Positions 1 through 5,144 of a DNA stretch of 5,144 nucleotides are shown here, piece after piece. Under the pieces are notes generated by a model that searched no databases, was not told the DNA's origin, and saw only the letters and a program-made list of their open reading frames with translations. Both the position numbers and the translations under genes were made by a program. This DNA comes from an uncultured Catenibacterium sp. (GTDB taxonomy: Bacteria > Bacillota_I > Bacilli_A > Erysipelotrichales > Coprobacillaceae): contig UQGS01000083.1 of NCBI GenBank assembly GCA_900540685.1, positions 1 through 5,144 on the forward strand. Reading direction: 5' to 3'. How positions within the stretch are numbered: position 1 is the stretch's first letter; each line of letters opens with the position of its first letter.

Positions 1-158
1 TCCCTCAATACGAAAAACTGAGATTCCGTCAAAATACACTCAAAAACAGAGTTTTGAACTCTCTTTCCGTAATTCAAACACGCCCTTGCTACATTGCGTA
101 AACGTTTCGCACCATGAGCCGAGGTAATGTTTACATCATAAGTAATCAATACAAACAT
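1..158 (-). CDS. cas2: CRISPR-associated endonuclease Cas2, N-terminal 52 residues (cut by window edge)
   Basis: The frame starts at ATG 158-156 and stays open to the left edge, giving 52 full codons. That is a little over half of a typical Cas2 of about 90-100 residues, so the gene is truncated by the window and not broken. The protein opens with MFVLITYDV, the first ferredoxin-like beta strand of Cas2, with the conserved metal-binding aspartate at D8. It continues with an RLRNVA helix (residues 19-24) and the YGKRVQNSVFEC segment (30-41), which is characteristic of type I-C Cas2. In this family Cas2 forms the dimer that bridges two Cas1 dimers in the spacer integrase. The start lies 3 nt after the cas1 stop codon with no clear Shine-Dalgarno sequence, so translation is probably coupled to cas1. 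It is the last cas gene in the usual I-C order, and an array would be expected beyond it. Identity is very confident; the C-terminus is unseen. Confidence 0.95.
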   Translation of the reverse strand, partial: MFVLITYDVNITSAHGAKRLRNVARACLNYGKRVQNSVFECILTESQFFVLR

Positions 159-161
159 ACA

Positions 162-1184
162 CTACTTGATTAAAAATACTGGATAATCATCAATATCCTT
201 ACGAATGAATCTCGCCAACAACATTGCTTGAACATAAGGAAGAAGACCTATACTTACCTTTTCATTTAAATAAGGATGAATAATCTGCTCCTTCTTTTTG
301 TTTTGCCAAGCAGACAATATAATCTTACGCCCCGAGTCTGTCATGACGATACCTTCGTCACCCTGCTTGATGAAATCTTTGATGGTAATCTGTTTTCTGT
401 TGATTAAAGATAGAACCAATCTATCACCCAAATATGCTCGCAACTCCTCCATCATATCCAAAGATAAAGATGCACGCCCTGGTCTTAAAGTATGCATAAA
501 CCCTACGTATGGGTCTAAGCCAACAGTCTCCAAAGCCGATGTCATATCATTACATATAAGAGTATATACGAAAGATAACATCGCATTAATCGCATCTTTT
601 GGTGGACGACGATTGCGACCTTCAAATACAAATTCTTCTTTCTGGTTTAGAAGAAGACGTGAGAAAACACCAAAATAAGCAGTGGCAGCTTCTCCTTCTA
701 TTCCCCTCACACTATCTATAGATTCAGCATTTAAAACTCTTCTTTTACATCGAAGCAATTCCTCGCAAACATATGCTATAGCCTCATCATCTCCATTGTC
801 TCTAATAAAGCGACGCAAGATATTACGATAGTTTTGGATTTTACCTCCAATGAAGAGTTTACAGAGATGAAGAGCATAATTAGACTCATCAGAATTCTTA
901 TATTGTGCTTTTCTCAACAAAACGTTTCCTCTAGTCGGACCTTGCGAACGGCTGATATATCTTCCTTGTGGTGAAAGGAAGGTTAGAGAAACATTGTTAT
1001 CTGCACACAGCTTCATCAATCCCGGACTTGCCCCCATATATCCAAAAGTAATAATTTGCTCTATATTATGGATAGGAATACGGAATATCTCGTTTTGCTT
1101 CACAGATACCACAACATTCAACCCATCTTTACTTAGATATGCTTCAGGCGTTGTCACGTATAATGTATTAAGTAATATCCTCAT
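162..1184 (-). CDS. cas1: CRISPR-associated endonuclease/integrase Cas1 (type I-C)
   Basis: This is a 340-residue protein, full length for I-C Cas1 (about 340-345). An N-terminal beta-rich domain covers roughly residues 1-75, including PQGRYISR at 72-79. The alpha-helical catalytic domain follows. The expected metal ligands are visible: E163 in the SVRGIEGEAATAYF motif, H231 in GFMHTLRPGRASLSLD, and the acidic pair D243/E246 just after it. All appear intact, so the protein should be active. Cas1 inserts prespacers at the leader end of the CRISPR array as a Cas1-Cas2 complex. In I-C systems Cas4 joins this complex to trim ends and fix PAM-dependent orientation. The ATG at 1184 lies inside the end of cas4 (17-nt overlap), and the TAG at 164-162 sits 3 nt before cas2, both suggesting translational coupling. 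No Shine-Dalgarno sequence is evident. Confidence 0.98.
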   Translation of the reverse strand: MRILLNTLYVTTPEAYLSKDGLNVVVSVKQNEIFRIPIHNIEQIITFGYMGASPGLMKLCADNNVSLTFLSPQGRYISRSQGPTRGNVLLRKAQYKNSDESNYALHLCKLFIGGKIQNYRNILRRFIRDNGDDEAIAYVCEELLRCKRRVLNAESIDSVRGIEGEAATAYFGVFSRLLLNQKEEFVFEGRNRRPPKDAINAMLSFVYTLICNDMTSALETVGLDPYVGFMHTLRPGRASLSLDMMEELRAYLGDRLVLSLINRKQITIKDFIKQGDEGIVMTDSGRKIILSAWQNKKKEQIIHPYLNEKVSIGLLPYVQAMLLARFIRKDIDDYPVFLIK

Positions 1185-1839
1185 ATAGATTCTTATTTAA
1201 ATAGGTTGATACTAGAGTACAATCACTCATTTCTGGCATACAGAGATTTACCAGAGAACAATTCTTGCAATGGTGCTGTTTGTTAGCTTTCGGCAAGATA
1301 CCGCTTTTAAATACCTCATGCATCTGACGAGCACATTGAATAGTCGTACTTCTTAATGACTCAGAAATAGAAATTGTTTCTCTATGTTTTACTTCATCAT
1401 AATACAATGCACCGTATGGAATATGGATACCATACATTTCTTCGAGACACATTGCCTGGGCAGCCAATTGTACTTCATCTCTTTCATCAGGCTTATGATG
1501 ACCTCTTTTATACTCCACAGGGTATGGTTTCCAATATCCTTTGTAGCGATTATGAGTTATAGCATCTTCTGATGAATCAGCAGGAATAAGTTCTACAGCA
1601 TCAGTTACACCATATAGTCCTAATTCTTTAGAGGCTATATGGAGGGAACGAAGCGTGATAACATCACCATTCTTCTGACGATAGAAGGGATTATCTACAT
1701 TCTTGTGTAGAATCTGCCCTTCTGTCGTCAGTTTATTTTCTGCCCATTGTTGCTCGATATGAATCAAAGCCCATTGTCGAGGACAGAACATAAAGTGCTG
1801 TATCCCCGACAACATGAGCATTTCGTCTTCAGTATACAT
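1168..1839 (-). CDS. cas4: CRISPR-associated exonuclease Cas4 (RecB-like, Fe-S)
   Basis: This is a 223-residue protein of the Cas4/Dna2-RecB nuclease family (PD-(D/E)XK fold). The iron-sulfur ligands are visible: C19 in FMFCPRQW near the N-terminus, and C191, C194 and C200 in the C-terminal CKNCSLVNLC cluster. Nuclease motifs appear in order: H45 in GQILH, D80 in GVTDAVEL, E109 and K111 in PVEYKRG, and Q124 in QLAAQAMCLEEM. All look intact. In type I-C, Cas4 associates with Cas1 and processes the 3' overhangs of prespacers, so that spacers with the right PAM are inserted in the right direction. The start ATG at 1839 lies 7 nt after the cas7 stop, and no in-frame start exists upstream without entering cas7. 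The next methionines (M7, M9) would still keep C19. The 3' end overlaps cas1 by 17 nt. The stand-alone gene, not fused to cas1, is the usual I-C form. Confidence 0.97.
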   Translation of the reverse strand: MYTEDEMLMLSGIQHFMFCPRQWALIHIEQQWAENKLTTEGQILHKNVDNPFYRQKNGDVITLRSLHIASKELGLYGVTDAVELIPADSSEDAITHNRYKGYWKPYPVEYKRGHHKPDERDEVQLAAQAMCLEEMYGIHIPYGALYYDEVKHRETISISESLRSTTIQCARQMHEVFKSGILPKANKQHHCKNCSLVNLCMPEMSDCTLVSTYLNKNLYEDIT

Positions 1840-1846
1840 GATGATA

Positions 1847-2707
1847 CTAAATCAATTCTTCAACTGTCACACCTGGATATATCTTATCCAACTCCTCTTG
1901 AGTAGGAACTTTAACCTCATAATCGCCAAATGCACGTGGTACATCTGTATTCTTCTTGATTTTCACCAAATCAAACAATTTATTCGCTGGAGCATTACCC
2001 AGAACAGAATCATGTTTGAACACGATTAATTTCTGAGCACTCATCAAGCCCCTTGCTGCAGAACGGTCAACATCAAACATGTTCTTCAATGCATCAAAGA
2101 ATAGTTGAAGATCATCCTCTGAAAAACCTGTTTGCTTTGCAAGATTAGCAGAAATAAAACCATGACAAACATAGAGGCCATAAGGAACAGTTGCTTTGCG
2201 ACCCATAGTTCTGTTGTCACCTTTCTGCTTTTCTGCTTCATTTTCTGTAGCTACCGCCATTCGAGTAATAGAATGTTCAGCAGTTGCAATTGAATCTACA
2301 GAGCGAGCAAATGTAAGCTGAATAGGACCTCTTACCTGTCCTGCATTCTTTCCTGTAGACATTACAGCACCAAAAGTACGAATATCATAATAGTTCTTGC
2401 ACATAAACAAACGAGCTGCTGCCGTTTTGTCTTTTGCGCTCTTGACTTCTGAGTCATCATGTGCCTTATCTATCTCATTGTTGAGAACGGCCTTCTCCTT
2501 GATAAAAATATCATATCCATCAGCCAGACTTTTTGCTACCTGCACATAGTTGCGCACCTTACGCTTCAAGCACACATCAGTAACTAAGCCCATACCTGTC
2601 TCTGCATCCACACGAGGAAGATTACCTGCATCTGGGTCTCCATTAGGATTACCATCCTGAACATCAAAAATGTACACGAAATCAATTTTATTTTTTAATT
2701 CAGCCAT
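1847..2707 (-). CDS. cas7c: Cascade backbone subunit Cas7c (Csd2)
   Basis: This is a 286-residue protein, normal length for Csd2/Cas7 of type I-C. Family signatures run throughout: DGNPNGDPD at 18-26, TDVCLKRKVRNYV at 43-55, YYDIRTFGAVMSTG at 106-119, GQVRGPIQLTFARS at 123-136, SITRMAV at 146-152, VPYGLY at 174-179 and FDVDRSAARG at 211-220. Cas7 is an RRM-fold RNA-binding protein. It polymerises along the crRNA spacer, typically seven copies in I-C Cascade, kinks the guide at regular intervals and forms the surface that holds the target strand. The start at 2707 is preceded by an A-rich leader in the only true intergenic gap of the operon (27 nt after cas8c). That arrangement is consistent with independent, strong translation of the most abundant subunit. 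The stop is 7 nt before cas4. Two conserved-looking positions differ from the consensus as I recall it: S139 in SVDSI (often DPI) and N242 in APANKLFD (often APAHKLFD). Confidence 0.98.
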   Translation of the reverse strand: MAELKNKIDFVYIFDVQDGNPNGDPDAGNLPRVDAETGMGLVTDVCLKRKVRNYVQVAKSLADGYDIFIKEKAVLNNEIDKAHDDSEVKSAKDKTAAARLFMCKNYYDIRTFGAVMSTGKNAGQVRGPIQLTFARSVDSIATAEHSITRMAVATENEAEKQKGDNRTMGRKATVPYGLYVCHGFISANLAKQTGFSEDDLQLFFDALKNMFDVDRSAARGLMSAQKLIVFKHDSVLGNAPANKLFDLVKIKKNTDVPRAFGDYEVKVPTQEELDKIYPGVTVEELI

Positions 2708-2722
2708 AATATTTATTTTTTT
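2708..2722 (-). promoter_or_regulatory. A-rich translation leader of cas7
   Basis: Reading on the minus strand, seven consecutive A residues (2722-2716) are followed by TAAATATT and then the cas7 ATG. There is no Shine-Dalgarno sequence. A-rich, SD-less leaders are common in highly translated Bacteroidota genes (established knowledge), so this is inferred to be the initiation region of cas7. The same pattern recurs inside cas8c, before the proposed Cas11c start. Confidence 0.5.
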
Positions 2723-2730
2723 AACGTTAA
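2721..2730. repeat. 10-bp perfect palindrome in the cas8c-cas7 gap
   Basis: TTAACGTTAA is its own reverse complement and lies in the 27-nt space between cas8c and cas7. Two AATATT hexamers (2708-2713 and 2729-2734) flank the centre. The stem is short and almost all A/T, so a stable RNA hairpin is unlikely and chance is plausible in such AT-rich sequence. A protein-binding site or an RNA-processing site is possible but unsupported. Confidence 0.3.
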
Positions 2731-2734
2731 TATT

Positions 2735-3100
2735 TTAATCTTTATTCTCTTCCTCTTTCTTCGTAAAGAACTCTTGTTTCTGATGATAGTATCCAATAAA
2801 GAATCTACCCTGGTCTTGAAGATCAAGATGTGCTGGAAAACCAGTTGCAGGAATCTTATCAATAATCTCCTGCTTCATCTTCTCAAAGAAGATTTTCTTT
2901 CCCTGATTCGACAATTTCTCCATATGATGTGAAGAAAGATTAAGAATTGTAGCAAACACTGAAGCTGGTGTTGCACTGGCAGCATTCATATATCTTTCAC
3001 GTATGCTGCTACCTCCATTTGCATCTACTTGAATCTTATCAAGAACAGCAAAAAGACGACCACATAAGTAGCCTTGATTAATGTTACTTTTGTCCAACAT
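2735..3100 (-). CDS. cas11c: Probable internally translated small subunit Cas11c (within cas8c)
   Basis: In several type I-C systems the small subunit Cas11c is not encoded by its own gene. It is made from an internal start in the 3' part of cas8c and is about 120 residues long (established for the subtype). Here M462 of Cas8c is an ATG at 3100-3098 and would yield 121 residues in the same frame, starting MLDKSNINQGYLCGRLFAVL. The conserved GYLCGRLFAVLDKIQ segment falls right after this methionine, the expected position for a Cas11c N-terminus. The ATG is preceded by an A-rich leader nearly identical to that of cas7. Cas11c subunits (two per complex) stabilise the target-DNA R-loop along the Cascade belly. 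Alternative in-frame starts such as M442 (3160) or M499 would give longer or much shorter products and fit less well. Translation from this site is inferred and not shown. Confidence 0.68.
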   Translation of the reverse strand: MLDKSNINQGYLCGRLFAVLDKIQVDANGGSSIRERYMNAASATPASVFATILNLSSHHMEKLSNQGKKIFFEKMKQEIIDKIPATGFPAHLDLQDQGRFFIGYYHQKQEFFTKKEEENKD

Positions 3101-4483
3101 AATTTCTATTTTTTTATTATTACTATTTGTTCTATTGAGATATGCCTTGATGATTGCCATACGAGCTATACGAATTGCGTCTTTACCGCCTAACTCAGCT
3201 CTTATTCTGCGAATGCATGCAGAAAATAAAGTGAATGGATATGGCGTCCCTTGGAAGATACTTTTGACAATAGCTTCAGGAAGATTAGGGGTAGCTTCAG
3301 ATTGTTTCCCGTTAAGAGTGACAGCTGCAAGCATACTCTTGATTCCCATATATGGTTTCTTATCTATACGAGTATCTTTGATTTCCATATCTTTAAAATG
3401 ACACAATATCTTTCCTGCAAATTCTTTCAGAGAACATTCCGACCAATATACAACGGCTATTCTAGCCGAATTTGGAGCAAGTCCAAGTATATAGAAGCGG
3501 TCTTCTAATGATGTTTTCAAACTTCCAGAATATATAGCAGTAAACACCTTGCGCACTTGCTCTATCTTAGCATTTGGATCATCATTCACTTCTTCGTTAT
3601 ATCCCAACAGATCAAAGAGGCTTTTTTCTGTCTGCTCTGCAGCCTCGTTATTAGAGGACGCCCAAAAAATAAATGAACGATCGCCAATTCGGAACTTATT
3701 TCGAGAATTCTTTGATAATAGTTTCAATAAAGCCGTAGTATATTTAAACTCAGCTTCTTCTGATATAGGCGCATTTAGCCCCATTTTCTTCCCATAAGAA
3801 TCATAGCCAGAATTAACCTGGAAAGCAACAAGTTTAGCATTGCTCTTTCCTCCCAAGATGAACGAACTATAAGTCGTATTAACAGGCTTTTCCTTTACTC
3901 CTGTTATAAGACAGACAGCCTTCTTGTTTTCGTTTGACTTACTCTGTTTCTTTACTTGAAGAATTTCATTGTCACTAGCTGCATATCCATTTATTCCTAT
4001 CACGCTGAATGTTATATTTTTTGCAAGATACTTACAGAAATCACCCCAATGCGAATCATGTTTAATAGCATTGATTGTTTCCAAACTAAACTTTTTATAG
4101 AAAGCATGTATAGCCTGCACAAAACTATTATCCGGCAAGATATTAAAAAAGTTTTCTACATCTTTTTTAAAAGCAGTCAAAGTTTTCTCATTTCGAATCA
4201 TTTCTTTAGCATAATCAAAATTGTCTTTTGCTTTTACTTCTTTTAAACCTAAAATATAACCAGCATGATCTCCCATACAATGCGGTACAGGAGCTGACGT
4301 ACGCTCTTCTGGACGAAACGTCAGAAGCGGCAAACCACTATCGCCTCCTAAAGGTTCAAGACGTATGAAATTTCCTTTCTCATCTAAAACAATAGAATAA
4401 TAAAAATCAACATACGCCATATCCATAGGAACGATATCATCACCGCATCTATTATAATAATCATATAATGCTTTTAGTATCAT
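2735..4483 (-). CDS. cas8c: Cascade large subunit Cas8c (Csd1)
   Basis: This is a 582-residue protein, in the normal range for Csd1/Cas8c. The N-terminus MILKALYDYYNR is the family's typical opening, and later parts fit Csd1: FILGGKSNAKLVAFQ near residues 208-222, SLEDRFYILGLAPNSARIAV at 325-344, and GYLCGRLFAVLDKIQ at 471-485. Cas8c reads the PAM on the non-crRNA side of the target, wedges open the duplex and recruits Cas3. Residues from about 460 onward form the helical bundle equivalent to the small subunit, probably also made separately from M462. The start at 4483 overlaps the cas5c stop as ATGA. It has the only Shine-Dalgarno-like sequence seen in the operon. The lysine-rich C-terminal tail (KKEEENKD) is followed by a TAA and a 27-nt gap before cas7. 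No frameshift or interruption is seen. Confidence 0.97.
   Translation of the reverse strand: MILKALYDYYNRCGDDIVPMDMAYVDFYYSIVLDEKGNFIRLEPLGGDSGLPLLTFRPEERTSAPVPHCMGDHAGYILGLKEVKAKDNFDYAKEMIRNEKTLTAFKKDVENFFNILPDNSFVQAIHAFYKKFSLETINAIKHDSHWGDFCKYLAKNITFSVIGINGYAASDNEILQVKKQSKSNENKKAVCLITGVKEKPVNTTYSSFILGGKSNAKLVAFQVNSGYDSYGKKMGLNAPISEEAEFKYTTALLKLLSKNSRNKFRIGDRSFIFWASSNNEAAEQTEKSLFDLLGYNEEVNDDPNAKIEQVRKVFTAIYSGSLKTSLEDRFYILGLAPNSARIAVVYWSECSLKEFAGKILCHFKDMEIKDTRIDKKPYMGIKSMLAAVTLNGKQSEATPNLPEAIVKSIFQGTPYPFTLFSACIRRIRAELGGKDAIRIARMAIIKAYLNRTNSNNKKIEIMLDKSNINQGYLCGRLFAVLDKIQVDANGGSSIRERYMNAASATPASVFATILNLSSHHMEKLSNQGKKIFFEKMKQEIIDKIPATGFPAHLDLQDQGRFFIGYYHQKQEFFTKKEEENKD
3101..3115 (-). promoter_or_regulatory. 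Proposed internal translation leader for Cas11c
   Basis: On the minus strand a run of seven A residues (3115-3109) is followed by TAGAAATT and the ATG of Cas8c codon 462. Aligned without gaps to the cas7 leader, 16 of 18 positions match, counting the ATG. The run encodes lysine-lysine within an NSNNKKIEI stretch of Cas8c, so a purely coding origin remains possible. The match in both spacing and sequence supports internal initiation. Confidence 0.5.
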
Positions 4484-5144
4484 TTTAAAATCTCCTCACT
4501 ATTAATTGGTGGAACAATAATTACGCCATCTTTCATCTGTGGACGATAGAACATTGGCTGGATGTTCTTCTTATCAGCAAAGTCCATATCATAGAGCATG
4601 ATTCCTAAGTCTTTAGTACCACCTTGCTCTTCAGATATTGGTGGAGTCAATGCCTCATCATCAGAATTAACGAGACGGAAAGAGGCAGAGAACTCACGAG
4701 TACCAAGATAAGGCTGATTGAAACATTGTCCCTTGCTTGCTCTACGCTCAAACATCTGATAATACTTCATCGGATTCTCATCTTTACCCGGCTCATGAGA
4801 AAACAAATCTCCTTCTGCCTTTCGCTTCAATACAGAACGGAACTCCATCTTTGCCCAAATTCGATAACCAACATCTTTTAAAAGCAAAGTATTTTTCTGC
4901 TGGCGTTTTTCCTCTATAAAGATGACAGATTTACCAGCTACCGCCCCCACCTCATTTCTTCTTACAGAAGTCCATTTGATAGGTTTCAACACCTCTATCT
5001 TGGTTATCTGCCAATGAATGGCAGGCTTCCAAAATATAGCCTCGAATATAGCTCGTGCAGCTGATGGAGTAATCACATCATAGCTTACACGTTCAACTTT
5101 CAGTTCGGGTCTTGTGAAGCAAGCCATATCGCCCCACACCTCCA
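4480..5144 (-). CDS. cas5c: crRNA-processing subunit Cas5c (Csd5), 5' end cut by window edge
   Basis: In type I-C, which lacks Cas6, Cas5c is the endoribonuclease that cuts pre-crRNA and stays on the 5' handle as a Cascade subunit. The frame is open to the right edge. The GTG at 5139 is better read as an internal valine, since the upstream codon is GAG and the protein reads EVWGDMACFTRPE, with VWGD being a conserved Cas5c element normally several residues in. The codon before that is incomplete (xTG) and could be ATG, so the start may lie one base outside the window or further upstream. Numbering from V at 5139, VERVSYDVITPSAAR spans 15-29, FWKPAIHW 36-43, and GQCFNQPYLGTREF 137-150. About 220 residues are visible, nearly the full family length. 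The positions matching Y46 and H117 of B. halodurans Cas5c appear to be F36 and Y126, while K116 matches K125. The stop overlaps cas8c by 4 nt. Confidence 0.95.
   Translation of the reverse strand, partial: EVWGDMACFTRPELKVERVSYDVITPSAARAIFEAIFWKPAIHWQITKIEVLKPIKWTSVRRNEVGAVAGKSVIFIEEKRQQKNTLLLKDVGYRIWAKMEFRSVLKRKAEGDLFSHEPGKDENPMKYYQMFERRASKGQCFNQPYLGTREFSASFRLVNSDDEALTPPISEEQGGTKDLGIMLYDMDFADKKNIQPMFYRPQMKDGVIIVPPINSEEILK
4491..4496 (-). promoter_or_regulatory. Shine-Dalgarno-like AGGAGA before cas8c
   Basis: AGGAGA on the minus strand ends 7 nt before the cas8c ATG, within the last codons of cas5c (GAG GAG ATT, encoding E-E-I). Spacing and sequence fit a ribosome binding site and support the start at 4483. 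No other gene in the window has one. It could be a by-product of the coding sequence, and in Bacteroidota SD sites often contribute little. Confidence 0.45.

Noticed and set aside
1..158. CRISPR repeats or leader at the left edge
   Set aside because: The sequence to position 1 is continuous cas2 coding sequence, with no repeated unit in it.
298..678. Plus-strand open frame of 126 codons opposite cas1
   Set aside because: It lies fully antisense to an intact, clearly recognised cas1, resembles no known family, is low in recognisable domain structure and has no convincing start signal. It is a shadow frame.
1374..1572. Two overlapping plus-strand frames of 62 codons opposite cas4
   Set aside because: Both sit over the conserved nuclease motifs of Cas4 and differ only by frame. 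They are shadows.
3081..3401. Plus-strand open frame of 106 codons beginning with a leucine-rich stretch like a signal peptide
   Set aside because: It is antisense to conserved parts of cas8c, and the leucine/isoleucine run is the complement of the A-rich Asn/Lys region before codon 462. No independent support.
4151..4175. Second A-rich run followed by ATG (minus strand) inside the 5' half of cas8c
   Set aside because: The ATG is out of frame with cas8c and meets a TAG stop at once, so it cannot start a protein.
3956..4246. Plus-strand open frame of 96 codons opposite cas8c, rich in F/I/S
   Set aside because: The hydrophobic look arises from reading the complement of Lys/Asn/Glu-rich AT-rich coding sequence. 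It lies within an intact cas8c and is not a credible membrane peptide or anti-CRISPR.
1..5144. A previously undescribed system
   Set aside because: Every gene belongs to the standard type I-C cas set in the standard order, with no extra or inserted gene. Novelty here is limited to details of translation signals and active-site residues.

Overview
The window is most of a type I-C (Dvulg subtype) CRISPR-Cas operon, transcribed entirely on the minus strand. From right to left, in transcription order, it reads cas5c (5' end cut by the window edge), cas8c/csd1, cas7c/csd2, cas4, cas1 and cas2 (3' end cut by the window edge). This is the standard I-C order. The effector nuclease-helicase cas3 would be expected just beyond the right edge and the repeat-spacer array just beyond the left edge; neither is visible here.

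The sequence is AT-rich. Most genes lack a Shine-Dalgarno sequence, and two starts have A-rich leaders. Together with the protein flavour, this suggests a gut or oral Bacteroidota (Prevotella- or Bacteroides-like). That is an inference, because no taxonomic marker gene is present.

Layout: Cas5c (4480-5144) is the crRNA-processing and 5'-handle-binding subunit. It overlaps cas8c by 4 nt (ATGA). Cas8c (2735-4483) is the large subunit. Its last 121 codons probably also give the separate small subunit Cas11c from an internal ATG at 3100. A 27-nt spacer follows, the only real intergenic gap, and then Cas7c (1847-2707), the backbone subunit. Cas4 (1168-1839), Cas1 (162-1184) and Cas2 (1-158) form the adaptation module, separated by +7, -17 and +3 nt. 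No stretch over 300 bases lacks a gene, and no promoter, terminator, tRNA, IS element or CRISPR repeat is visible.

How it works together (family knowledge): Cas5c cuts the pre-crRNA and, with Cas7, Cas8c and Cas11c, forms the Cascade surveillance complex. Cascade recruits Cas3 to degrade target DNA. Cas4-Cas1-Cas2 trims and integrates new spacers.

This is a known system type, not a new one. Two points deserve attention. First, the A-rich leader before cas7 is almost duplicated in front of the predicted internal Cas11c start; these are the two subunits used in several copies per complex. Second, Cas5c appears to have substitutions at two of the three positions described as catalytic in the Bacillus halodurans homologue.
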